A stretch of DNA of 64,000 bases from Promethearchaeota archaeon (GTDB lineage Archaea > Asgardarchaeota > Lokiarchaeia > Sigyniarchaeales > SOKP01), in the NCBI GenBank assembly GCA_011364925.1, contig RDOA01000002.1, forward strand, positions 124,001 through 188,000, written 5' to 3'. The position numbers and the translations under genes were made by a program. The first letter of the stretch is position 1, and each line of letters begins with the position of its first letter. The notes beneath the pieces are model-generated. The model was not told the origin of the DNA, did no database searches, and saw only the letters and a program-made list of their open reading frames with translations. Positions 46,762 to 55,337 of the stretch are shown here, one piece after another.

Positions 46762-47778
46762 TTATAAACGTTTGATAATTAATTCAGCCATACGATTTGA
46801 GAAACCCCACTCGTTATCATACCAGCTTAAAACGAACACTTCGTCTTCAACTACTTTTGTCCAAAGTCCGTTGAATACTGAGCTATGAGAATTTCCTACT
46901 ATATCACTACTTACAATAGGATCTTCTGTATAATCTAAAATCCCTTTCAAACTATTATTAGAGGCTTCTTTCATTTTAGCATTTATATCTGCTGCTGTGC
47001 ATCTATTTTCTACAATAACTTTTAGATCAACTACGCTTCCATCAAGAGTAGGGACTCTAACTGCGATGCCGTCTAGTTTTCCCTTGAGTTCTGGGAAAAC
47101 AAGTCCTATTGCTTTGGCAGCACCAGTAGAAGTTGGGATCATATTCTGAGCCGCAGCTCTTCCACGAATCATCTTCTCGGGAGATCCAGTTCTTGCAATA
47201 TCTGCTGTTGTTTGGTCATTAGTATAAGAGTGAATCGTAGTCATTAACCCATATTTGATTTTAAAATTTTCGTGTAATACTTTGACTACAGGCGCAAGAC
47301 AATTAGTTGTGCACGAGGCATTTGAAATAATTTTGTGTTCATTAGTCAATTTATCATCATTACATCCTAATACAACTGTAAAATCTGGATCTGTTGCTGG
47401 AGCGCTTATTAAAACTCTTTTAGCACCTGCGGTTAAATGCTTGCTAGCACCTGCTCTATCAACAAATCTTCCCGTACTCTCTACTGCAACATCGATATTA
47501 TTAGCGGCATGGGGTAAATTCGCAGGATCTCTTTCTGCTGTAATTGGAATTACTTTTCCGTCAATTATTAGAGAATTTTCAGTTGATTCGACCTTTCCCT
47601 TAAATCTTCCGAAGACAGAATCGTATTTTAACGCATAGGCTAAATATTTTGGTTCAAAAAGATCGTTGATAGAAATGATATCAATGTCATTCCAATAATT
47701 ATCGTAGACTGCTCTGAAGAATAATCTACCAATTCTTCCAAATCCGTTAATTGCAACTCGTTTTGCCATTTTCATCAT
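46762..47778 (-). CDS. gap: Glyceraldehyde-3-phosphate dehydrogenase, bacterial-type class I
   Basis: NAD(P)-dependent oxidation and phosphorylation of glyceraldehyde 3-phosphate in glycolysis/gluconeogenesis. This 338-residue protein belongs to the class I family of bacteria and eukaryotes, not the class II enzyme usual in archaea. Markers are AINGFGRIGRLFFRAV, the nucleophile motif SNASCTTNCLAPVV (Cys156), the partner His in TTIHSYTNDQ, and SWYDNEWGFSNRMAEL. The start could be ATG 47778 or the ATG nine bases in (47769, MAKRVAINGF), which matches the usual family start better. Asgard archaea are known to carry bacterial-like glycolytic genes, which fits. Confidence 0.97.
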   Translation of the reverse strand: MMKMAKRVAINGFGRIGRLFFRAVYDNYWNDIDIISINDLFEPKYLAYALKYDSVFGRFKGKVESTENSLIIDGKVIPITAERDPANLPHAANNIDVAVESTGRFVDRAGASKHLTAGAKRVLISAPATDPDFTVVLGCNDDKLTNEHKIISNASCTTNCLAPVVKVLHENFKIKYGLMTTIHSYTNDQTTADIARTGSPEKMIRGRAAAQNMIPTSTGAAKAIGLVFPELKGKLDGIAVRVPTLDGSVVDLKVIVENRCTAADINAKMKEASNNSLKGILDYTEDPIVSSDIVGNSHSSVFNGLWTKVVEDEVFVLSWYDNEWGFSNRMAELIIKRL

Positions 47779-47898
47779 TTTAATTACTAATTTAAGTTCT
47801 TTTTAATTAAAAAGTTATGTAAATATGTGGTTGTTAGTTTTTTAACTTTTTAGTTTTATTTTCTAGATAGCAAACAATTATAATAATGCAGATTTTGA

Positions 47899-49128
47899 GT
47901 GATTATTATGGAAAGTAAAGAAAAAATTGTACTCCAAAAGATTGACGAGATGCAGAAAGAGATTACCAGTTTTTTACAACAAATCGTCGAAATTCCGTCA
48001 GAAATTCCTCCCGGAAAATATCGATTAATCTCGAAATTCGTAGCCGAAAAAATGAAGGAGTTTGGAATAGAAAATAAAATCAAAAGAAACAATGTCATCG
48101 GTGAACTGGGTAAAGATGGGGGTAAAACATTAATTTTTAATGCTCACATGGATACGGTAGAAGTTTTCGACGGATGGACAAAAGATCCTTATTCCAATGA
48201 AATTATAAAAGGCAAAATTTATGGTAGAGGAGCATGTGACGATAAATCCTCTGTTGTTGCTGAAGTATTTGCTGCCAAAGCCTTATTAGATGCTGGCGTA
48301 GAACTAAATGGAAAATTGATCGTAACAGCAGTTGTAAACGAAGAAATAGCTGGATTTGGGGGCGCTGAGTATATAGCTAATGATGGAATAGTAAAAGGTG
48401 ATGCTTGTATCGTTGGAGACGGTCCTCCTGATTATCCAATGGGGTACATAGGGGGTACACTTCAATTAAGCTTTACTACAAAGGGAATTCGACGGCACAC
48501 AATGGCTTATCCTGATTTAGACCCTCCAAACAGGAACGAATATTCTGGAATTAACGCCGTCCACAGAATGTTTCCAATCATCGACTTTCTTAGAGACTTA
48601 CAAGTGGAATTAGAACAACACGAGACACAATACCCTCTAGCTCCTGGTATGCCTTCTAAAGTTGGTTCCGTTACAATTACAAAGATTGATGGAGGTGTAT
48701 CACATACTACTGTCCCAGATAACTGCAATTTGCATTGTATCATTAGTGTTATACCTGAAATGGATTTGAAAGCCATTAAAACAAAAGTGTTGAAGTTTGC
48801 AAATGATTACAAAGAAAAAAACCCAGAGATAGAATTAAGCGTTCAAGCACCTGTTTTTGTAGAACCTTTAATTGCAGATCCTAATACGGAATTTGCTAAG
48901 AGCGTGAAAAAAGCGTATAAAACCCTCTATAACGAAGAAAGGGAATTTAAACTGTTTATCGCCTCAACCGATGCCCATCATTTTAAACGAAATGGAATAG
49001 ACACTATTGTGATCGGAACTCTGCGAGGAGATAATAATTACCACGCACAAGACGAGTTTGTATATATCGAAGACGTAATTAACGCAACTAAAATATATGC
49101 CCTTGCAGCTTTAGATTATCTGAAATAA
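47899..49128 (+). CDS. M20-family metallopeptidase / deacylase
   Basis: A 409-residue zinc hydrolase of family M20 (ArgE/DapE/carboxypeptidase G2). The first metal-binding segment is IFNAHMDTVEVFDGWTKDP, then GRGACDDKSSVVAEV with the bridging Asp, and VVNEEIAGFGGAEYI with the catalytic Glu and a metal ligand. The dimerisation domain occupies about 185-300, and the last metal ligand is in the final region (NNYHAQDEFVYIEDV). Substrate (N-acyl amino acid or dipeptide) cannot be assigned. The start is ATG 47899 although a second ATG at 47908 (MESKEK) is equally suitable. Its 3' end overlaps the convergent methyltransferase gene by 18 bases. Confidence 0.92.
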   Translation: MIIMESKEKIVLQKIDEMQKEITSFLQQIVEIPSEIPPGKYRLISKFVAEKMKEFGIENKIKRNNVIGELGKDGGKTLIFNAHMDTVEVFDGWTKDPYSNEIIKGKIYGRGACDDKSSVVAEVFAAKALLDAGVELNGKLIVTAVVNEEIAGFGGAEYIANDGIVKGDACIVGDGPPDYPMGYIGGTLQLSFTTKGIRRHTMAYPDLDPPNRNEYSGINAVHRMFPIIDFLRDLQVELEQHETQYPLAPGMPSKVGSVTITKIDGGVSHTTVPDNCNLHCIISVIPEMDLKAIKTKVLKFANDYKEKNPEIELSVQAPVFVEPLIADPNTEFAKSVKKAYKTLYNEEREFKLFIASTDAHHFKRNGIDTIVIGTLRGDNNYHAQDEFVYIEDVINATKIYALAALDYLK

Positions 49129-49818
49129 TTCATCTTCTATTTCTTTTTCTAACTTTTGCATGATACAAAAGACTGATTGGAAACTTTTTGGACTTGCCTT
49201 GACGATATCTACCTCATTTTGATGTATTTCTAATGCTTTAAGAGCAGCTTTATCGTTCGCGTATTTTTTTAACAGTTCTTGTAGTTTAATCTCCAGTGGT
49301 TTGTAGTATTCTTCCCACCAGGCGTTCTCTGGTAAAGAAAAGTGTTCAATAAAGTCATAACCCCATCGATTAACTTTGTCGCGATGCTTAAAGAAATGTT
49401 TAGTTTCGTCGTGTATCACCATAAAGCCTCTGGATTTAAGGAGTCTTTTCCATGTCCTCAAACTTTTCTCAACCCCCAATGTTGTCAAGGTACCCTCAGC
49501 CCATATAATGTCAAAACTGTTGTCTGGAAATTGAATATCTAAAAGATTACAATTAATAGCTTTCACTCTATTGGTTAAGCCAGCTTTTTCAATTTTTTTC
49601 TTTAATCTGTCTAAACTATCTTGATCAATGTCTATTCCTATTATTTCACCATCGCTTAATTTTGCCAATTCCATAGTGGGAACACCCGAACCACAACCAA
49701 TGTCTAAAATGCGTGGTTTATCCAAATTTGGCAACTTCTTAAATGCTTGTATCGTATATTTGCTGAAGGCACTTCTAAACTGGTCTATATCTAACTCATT
49801 CAATATTGCTTCAGACAT
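49111..49818 (-). CDS. Class I SAM-dependent methyltransferase
   Basis: A 235-residue methyltransferase. The SAM-binding site has RILDIGCGSGVPTMELAKL (motif I), IIGIDIDQDSLDRL (acidic ribose-binding strand), VKAINCNLLDIQFPDNSFD (motif around the adenine) and FDIIWAEGTLTTLG (motif IV-like). The C-terminal helical region (about 155-235) is a substrate cap without a diagnostic sequence. The substrate is unknown; small molecules are typical for this subtype. It converges on and overlaps the M20 gene by 18 bases. Confidence 0.9.
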   Translation of the reverse strand: MSEAILNELDIDQFRSAFSKYTIQAFKKLPNLDKPRILDIGCGSGVPTMELAKLSDGEIIGIDIDQDSLDRLKKKIEKAGLTNRVKAINCNLLDIQFPDNSFDIIWAEGTLTTLGVEKSLRTWKRLLKSRGFMVIHDETKHFFKHRDKVNRWGYDFIEHFSLPENAWWEEYYKPLEIKLQELLKKYANDKAALKALEIHQNEVDIVKASPKSFQSVFCIMQKLEKEIEDELFQII

Positions 49819-49921
49819 TAATCTTCAACCTATTGCTATTATAAGTAAGCTACTCATTTAAATGTCGAGGATAGAAGAGAAAAGAAAATTAAAACATCCT
49901 CACTAAGATTATTCAAGAAGG

Positions 49922-50383
49922 TTAAGAACTAAGTTTTTCTTTTAAACCGGTGAGAGCATTCAACCACGCCTTTTCAAAATAGTTGCGAGCTTCATGCCAA
50001 TCACGATCTTCTCTCCAACCAGTATGGAACAAATAAAGTAGTGTTTTTTTCGGATCCTTAGCGCTTGGAGTAAAAACGATAACTACATGCGTCAAGGGAT
50101 CACAGAAATTCATAAAAGACTGATACATCTCTGGTCCTTTCCATTCAAAGGATAGAAATTTATCTTTTTCAATGCTGGTAATCTTACAACCTAATGTACT
50201 ATTAATTTCTGGATTCTGAGGTGACCAAAATAGTTCGTATTTTCCCCCAACTTTAGGTTCAACGTCAGCTTTCTCAGGTAGCCATGATTCTAATTTCTCG
50301 TTCACAGTAAATAAATCATAAGCCTGACTAACTGTACAATTTAATTCGATCTCAATTTGTATTATGTTTTGCATTACAGACAC
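49922..50383 (-). CDS. SRPBCC (AHSA1-like) domain protein
   Basis: A 153-residue START/SRPBCC-superfamily protein of the AHSA1 type. It opens with a strand then SQAYDLFTVNEKLESWLPE, continues PKVGGKYELFWSP, has FLSFEWKGPEMYQ and THVVIVFTPSA, and ends with GWREDRDWHEARNYFEKAWLN, the typical long C-terminal helix that closes the hydrophobic cavity. Members bind small hydrophobic ligands or act as co-chaperones. No more specific role is visible. It reads the same way as the adjacent methyltransferase but with a gap of over 100 bases. Confidence 0.87.
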   Translation of the reverse strand: MSVMQNIIQIEIELNCTVSQAYDLFTVNEKLESWLPEKADVEPKVGGKYELFWSPQNPEINSTLGCKITSIEKDKFLSFEWKGPEMYQSFMNFCDPLTHVVIVFTPSAKDPKKTLLYLFHTGWREDRDWHEARNYFEKAWLNALTGLKEKLSS

Positions 50384-50443
50384 TTTAAAATATTGTTAAT
50401 AGATGTTTTAATATAAAATAAGATAAAAATAATTATAAAATTT

Positions 50444-51211
50444 TTAAATCTCCTCGCCAGACTCCTTACCGAGTAAGCGTATAACGGAATCTGCAAGTTT
50501 GTTTTGACTTCGGCTCATTATTCCCTTGATTTTCCCTTCTCTTCCAAGAACTCGGAGCATGATACCGTTCCAAACTGAAGATGGATTTCCCTTTTCTCTT
50601 TTAAATCGGTCTCTATGAATATCTACGCTAATATTCTTGTAATTCTTAGACGCATCTGAACACTTAAAACATAAGATACATTTATCAATGTCTACAGCTA
50701 TGTCATTGCCGTCTCGTGACATAGCATCTACGGCGCATTCTTTAGTAAACGCGTCAATTACTTTAGTGTCTTTCTCAGTACAATTGAACTTAATCGAACC
50801 ATCTACTACTTTCCGAACTTTCTGACCGTTTTCTAATGTGCGAACTTCTTCTTCGAATTCTGCGAGTGAACCATTCTCTACTAATAAAATCTTGGGCTCG
50901 CCATTAATTAATAATTCAAGCGTATATCCTGGACATATCCACGAACAACTTCCACACCAAATGCATTTATCGGTATCGACAACAATTTTTTTATCCGATT
51001 CAATCCCCATTTCTTCTGGTTTTCCAATAGCCGTCTTTTTTAATGGCTCATCGTAAATAGATACAGTTACAGGGCAAACTCTATGGCAAAAGCCGCATTC
51101 TACGCATTTACTTTCATCGTATTTCAGGATGCTCTCATGAGATAGCATTTTGTAAACATAATGAGTAATATTCTCATCAATTTCAATTGCTTTTTTAGCC
51201 GGTAATGACAT
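50444..51211 (-). CDS. Multi-cluster ferredoxin-like protein, last gene of the hdrA operon
   Basis: A 255-residue iron-sulfur protein. Residues 36-50 hold CVECGFCHRVCP, about 83-95 hold CIWCGSCSWICP, and a third segment CILCFKCSDAS (about 178-188) lacks the fourth cysteine and proline, so it may bind a cluster with another ligand. Two 8Fe-like modules are thus separated by a long insert (LLVENGSLAEFEEEVRTL). It follows the FrhB/FdhB-like gene by 88 bases on the same strand and lies in line with mvhD and hdrA, so it is likely to shuttle electrons between that complex and other partners. No membrane anchor is seen. Confidence 0.85.
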   Translation of the reverse strand: MSLPAKKAIEIDENITHYVYKMLSHESILKYDESKCVECGFCHRVCPVTVSIYDEPLKKTAIGKPEEMGIESDKKIVVDTDKCIWCGSCSWICPGYTLELLINGEPKILLVENGSLAEFEEEVRTLENGQKVRKVVDGSIKFNCTEKDTKVIDAFTKECAVDAMSRDGNDIAVDIDKCILCFKCSDASKNYKNISVDIHRDRFKREKGNPSSVWNGIMLRVLGREGKIKGIMSRSQNKLADSVIRLLGKESGEEI

Positions 51212-51299
51212 AATCCCTCACTTATATATTATTTCTTTAATTAAAATTATATTTTTGTATTTTTAAGAATTTATAAAAAATCTTTTTTCCGTAATCGAA

Positions 51300-52439
51300 T
51301 TATGTTTTTTCTAATTCCATTTGGCTAATCGCTTTACCAGACCTAAATGGTATATCATCAATACTTTCCCCAGAACTATATCCAAATTTTTCCTTGAAGG
51401 CGTCATTTAATGATTGAAAGTATAACGATAGAGGAAGATGTTGTGGGCAGTTGTTATCACAATTTCCGCATTCCACGCAACGATCGGCAACGTGAGCGAT
51501 TCTTGTTAATTGATAAGATTCTTTGTTGATGATCTTTTCCTTTCTCTTCTTCATTAGGATACAGTCAACACAATAACATACAGGACAGCCACGAATGCAC
51601 ATGTTGCACATCGTACATTTCTGAAATTTATCGAGCTTTTCTTCTTGCGAAAGTTTGTCCCACTCTTCTAAATCTTTTGCTCTTTTTGCCAAAGCTGTAT
51701 CTTTTATACCCTTAAGGACTTCTTGATATTTTACTTTCAGATCATCAGGTAATGGTTTTTTATTGATTTTAGACTTCTCTACAAGCTCGGCGCCTTTATT
51801 CGAATAAATCTTTAGAACTATTTCGTCAGAATCAATAGGTAGAACGAGATCACTTACAGCGATATCTGCTACAGCCGGAACCTTCCTATAGCATCGTGAA
51901 CAGTTTTCTGCTATGTTCAATCCAACTTCTTTAGTGCTACCATCTTCAAATTGAAGGATTAATCCATTATCACCGACTTTTTCCTTAACAATTTTAGTTA
52001 AATCGATGCCTTCTACTTTCTTTATCTCACGGGAAACATCTACTACCATCCCTCTATCCTCAAATCCTACGATGAAGAGATTATCCATGTTAATCTGCCT
52101 AATCTTTGCTAGCTCAATTATCCCTCGAGCATCACAAGGACGAGCGATTATACCTACTTTCTCGTTTTTTGCCCCATCGACGGATTTATGTAAAAATTTT
52201 GCAGCAGTATCCGTTCGAGCGTATCCATATGCTATCAAATTAGTTAAAGGAAATGTAGCAAAATCTTCTGGCTTCTCAACAAGTACAGGAGAAACTGTAA
52301 ACCGATCAACAGCCCCAGATTTCTTGTCTACCTTCAAGTTTGCTCCGATTACTTTATCAACGAATTTTTCTTGCAAAAGTGTAGCTAATAGTTTAGGAAA
52401 ATCTTCAATTTTGATTAAATATTCATCTAATGCATCCAT
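51300..52439 (-). CDS. FrhB/FdhB-like iron-sulfur flavoprotein subunit
   Basis: A 379-residue protein of the coenzyme F420 hydrogenase/formate dehydrogenase beta-subunit family. The N-terminal half has VGIIARPCDARGIIEL, the hallmark of this subgroup, and SRCYRKVPAVADIAVSDL, with cysteines that can bind a cluster. The C-terminal part has CTMCNMCIRGCPVCYCVDC and CVECGNCDNNCP, two [4Fe-4S] sites. Homologues carry FAD and exchange electrons with F420 or a similar hydride carrier. Its position downstream of hdrA and mvhD suggests that it feeds or drains the Hdr complex. F420 use itself is inferred. The 178-base gap to mvhD contains the SECIS-like hairpin. Confidence 0.85.
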   Translation of the reverse strand: MDALDEYLIKIEDFPKLLATLLQEKFVDKVIGANLKVDKKSGAVDRFTVSPVLVEKPEDFATFPLTNLIAYGYARTDTAAKFLHKSVDGAKNEKVGIIARPCDARGIIELAKIRQINMDNLFIVGFEDRGMVVDVSREIKKVEGIDLTKIVKEKVGDNGLILQFEDGSTKEVGLNIAENCSRCYRKVPAVADIAVSDLVLPIDSDEIVLKIYSNKGAELVEKSKINKKPLPDDLKVKYQEVLKGIKDTALAKRAKDLEEWDKLSQEEKLDKFQKCTMCNMCIRGCPVCYCVDCILMKKRKEKIINKESYQLTRIAHVADRCVECGNCDNNCPQHLPLSLYFQSLNDAFKEKFGYSSGESIDDIPFRSGKAISQMELEKT

Positions 52440-52537
52440 GTTATTCCAACTCTAATTTGTATTAATTTCTCTAAAATTTATTTTTAATTTTTTTACTTTC
52501 TTTCTCACATTACACTTATTTACTAAAATTTTATTTA

Positions 52538-52608
52538 TGTGTTCTATGGTGCTCCCATCTCTTCTGCTGAGTTCTCGTTTTTTTAACTCAGCGTCATCAG
52601 CAAACACA
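52538..52608 (-). promoter_or_regulatory. SECIS-like hairpin in the mvhD 3' region
   Basis: On the coding strand, 9 bases after the mvhD stop, the sequence folds into one long hairpin. TGTGTT pairs with AACACA (6 bp), TGCT with AGCA (4 bp, with a 6-base bulge on the 3' side), an internal loop GATGAC opposes AGAAGAGATGGG, then GCTGAGTT pairs perfectly with AACTCAGC (8 bp), and the terminal loop is AAAAAAACGAG. An ATGA on the 5' side opposite GA-rich sequence, and unpaired A in the loop, recall eukaryotic SECIS cores, while the GAA-bearing asymmetric loop recalls archaeal ones. The position in the 3' untranslated region is that of archaeal SECIS elements. Five in-frame UGA codons in the two upstream genes need such an element. 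Confidence 0.72.
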
Positions 52609-52617
52609 TTTATTAAT

Positions 52618-53064
52618 TCAAGCTTTCGCTTTTTCTTTTTGTGTGCCACTTTTAGATTTTAATGGACTTGGTCCTAGTTCTCGTATGACTTTATCGAATT
52701 TTATGGCTTCTTGTTGAAACTTTTGGCCTTCTGCTGCTGTACAATATCCAAACATTATCCGTTCTTCACTGAGTCCCATTGATTTTAGAACTTCTTTCAT
52801 ATACTCAACTTGTCTATACGCGGCGTAATTTCCCGTCTCGTAATCGCATTCTTTTGGATATCATCCAATAATCATCACACCGTCAGCTCCTCTCCCAAAC
52901 GATCGCATAACCGTATCCGGATCGACTCTACCCGTGCAAGGAACTAAAACTACTCTAATTGATAGTGGGTATTGGGCTCTTATTGTTCCCGCCATATCAG
53001 CAGAGCCATATCCTCATTTCCAGCACAGAAACGCTATAATTTTAATTTCTTGTTCTTCTGTCAT
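52618..53064 (-). CDS. mvhD: MvhD/VhuD electron-transfer subunit with two selenocysteines
   Basis: A [2Fe-2S] protein linking HdrA to an electron donor such as a hydrogenase or formate dehydrogenase. Reading from ATG 53064 gives 148 residues if two in-frame TGA codons (53014-53016 and 52861-52863) are decoded as selenocysteine (U). The products FLCWKUGYGSADMAG (U17) and VMIIGUYPKECDYETGNY (U68) fit the family sequences C-x-x-C-x-Y and GC-x-P-x-x-C-x-Y exactly, with U where Cys is expected. The downstream half has KEVLKSMGLSEERI and the usual SPEEE-like end is replaced by a lysine-rich tail. The natural stop is itself TGA. The start is 13 bases after the hdrA stop, so translation is coupled. 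The gene would be missed by standard translation, which returns only the last 60 codons. Confidence 0.93.
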
Positions 53065-53077
53065 GTTAATTACCTCT

Positions 53078-55054
53078 CTATTCCTCCATTGGAAGTAATG
53101 CATCGATTTGTGCTATATACTGATCGTCTCTAAAATATGTTAGTTCAATTGCTTTGGAGGGACACGTTGCTGTACAGGATCCACAACCGCGACATTTGAT
53201 TATATCAACTTCTAAGTGGCCTTCGTTGTTTACAGAAATGGCAGAATACGGACATATTTCAATGCATTTATAACACTTTGCACATCTCTCGTCTATTGGA
53301 GTAGCTCGTATTAGTTCCATCGTATGTTCACCTCTACCCATCGGTATACTAGCAGCTGACGCAGCTCCTCTTGCTTGACTTACGGCTTTATCGATCTCTT
53401 TTTGTCCTTGAGCTGAACCCGCAATGTAAATTCCCATTGTTTTTGTACTGATCGGATCTAACCTAGCATGATATTCCTTTAAAAACCCATCGGGACTTTT
53501 CTCCATGTTAATAACCCTTGCAATTTCTACTGTTCCTTTAGATGGAAGCGATGCCGGCGATAAAACTACCATCTCAAATTCCATTGTAACTACGGTATCG
53601 GTTCCAACAGGCTCAAATTGTACTGTTAAATTCTTTGTTAGTGGATCTTCTTGGATATCTCCAACTATTCCCTTAACAAAAATTATCCCCGCATTTCTTG
53701 AACGCCTATAGTATTCTTCGTAATCTTTTCCTGCGCATCTCATATCTATATAAGAACATAATATATCTGAATCAGGATACTCCGATTTTATTAATTTCGA
53801 GTTCTTTAGAGACAAATTGCAGCATATTACTGAACAGTGCGCGTTTTTCGTGACATCTCTACTCCCTACGCAATTGATAAATAATATTTTTTTTGGGCGT
53901 TTTCCATCAGATGGTCGTTTTAAGTGGCCATATGTAGGTCCGTTAGGAGCTAATATTCGTTCAAGCTGAATTTGATTGATTACATTATCGTAGGTTCCAA
54001 ATCCATAATCTGGTCCTTCATAGATGTCCCACCCCGTTGCAACTATTATTGTCCCAACTTCGAGATCTACATATTCATCTTGAATGCTAAAATCGATCGC
54101 GTCTTCTTCACACGAATCAACGCAAGCAAAACATTCTACACAGGTTTCTCGATTTATATCGTAAATAGCAGGAACTGCTTGGGCAAAGGCAATATCAATA
54201 CATTTTCTCGCAGATAATCCTTCATCGAAGTAATTTGGAATGTAAATTGGACATACTTCAGTACAGGCTCCGCATCCCGTACATTTAGTTTCACTAACGA
54301 ATCGGGATTTCCTTTTAACCTTAACCCTGAAATTACCAATATACCCATCAACTTGGATGACTTCGGAGTAAGATAATATTTCAATATTTTTATGGCGGTT
54401 TGCTTCTAACATCTTCGGTCCGAGAATTCATATCGAACAGTCATCTGTAGGAAAAGTTCTATCTAATTGACTCATTCTTCCACCGATCGTAGTGTTTTTC
54501 TCAACTAAATATACTTTAAATCCTTTGTCTCCTAAGTCAATTGCGGCTGATAATCCAGCAATTCCTCCACCAATTACGAGAGCTTCCTTTTTAACGGGAA
54601 CTGTTTTCGTGGGTACATCTTCTAATAATCGCGCTCGTGCTATTCCCGCGGTTATGAGCTCAATTGCTTTCTGAACGGCTTTTTCTCTGTCTTCTGGAGC
54701 TTGGTGGACAAAGCTACAATGTTCTCTGATGTTTACAAATTCTAAATATCTTGGAGGAATATTAGCTTCGCTAAGTATTGCGTGAAAGACGGGTTGATGC
54801 GTCTTTGGAGTGCACGCAGCTACAACGATTCTTTCGAGTTTAAATTCTTCGATCTGTTCCTTTATGTATTCTGAACCTCCCTCGGTTCACATAGAAAGAT
54901 ATTCGTATGCTTTAACTCTATCTAATTTGTTTAATTCTTCAACAATTCTAGGTACGTCTAGTATTCCAGCGATATTTATACCTCAGCGACACACAAATAC
55001 ACCAACAACTGATTTCTCAGTGTTTTCATCATCCTTGGTCTGATTTCCAGACAA
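53078..55054 (-). CDS. hdrA: HdrA, electron-bifurcating flavoprotein, with three selenocysteines
   Basis: FAD-containing core of heterodisulfide-reductase-type complexes; electrons are split or joined at its flavin. From TTG 55054 the frame has 658 codons with three in-frame TGA read as selenocysteine: U24 (54983-54985) in VFVCRUGINIAG, U56 (54887-54889) in YLSMUTEGGS and U209 (54428-54430) in DDCSIUILGPKM. Each replaces a Cys conserved in the family. The thioredoxin-reductase-like core has LVIGGGIAGLSAAIDLGDKG; inserted ferredoxin sites are at 258-268 (CTGCGACTEVC), 305-315 (CVECFACVDSC) and the end 591-631 (CAKCYKCIEIC, CRGCGSCTATC). An upstream in-frame stop and an AAAGGTG before the TTG fix the start. 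It is the first gene of hdrA-mvhD-FrhB-like-ferredoxin. Confidence 0.95.
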
Positions 55055-55337
55055 CCTTTACACCTTTGTATATATATCCTCCTAATAATTCAAGAGTCTA
55101 TACTTCACTAATAGCTTCTTTATTATTTCTAATACATAATAATTATGTTATGTAAAATAGTTCTTATTATTAAAATTCAATTATTATTAGTCTTAAATAG
55201 GAAAGTTTTGAGTTTGGAACTTTCTTCATTTAGGATTTATGTCGAAAATCCGATTTAGTATTAGATTAGATAAAAATTATAACTAATGATCGTATTTTTT
55301 ACTCTTAAGTATAATATTTATTAATTGAGGATTATCT
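55055..55337. promoter_or_regulatory. Divergent intergenic region with a 7-bp stem-loop
   Basis: This gap lies upstream of both hdrA (minus strand) and a membrane-protein gene (plus strand). GAAAGTT (55201-55207) and AACTTTC (55218-55224) form a perfect 7-bp stem with a 10-base loop, a candidate operator or transcript hairpin. An AGGAGG at about 55077-55082 on the minus strand lies too far from the hdrA TTG to serve it and would suit a start that I do not find. No other gene is visible. Confidence 0.4.

Noticed and set aside
52452-52649. A 65-codon basic reading frame on the minus strand after mvhD
   Set aside because: It begins inside the mvhD end, overlaps it in another frame, and covers the SECIS-like hairpin. 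The lysine-rich product looks like chance translation of AT-rich sequence.
53078-55054. hdrA read as a truncated or broken gene starting at ATG 54412
   Set aside because: The upstream 214 codons are fully conserved HdrA sequence interrupted only by TGA at cysteine positions, so Sec decoding is a far better explanation than decay.
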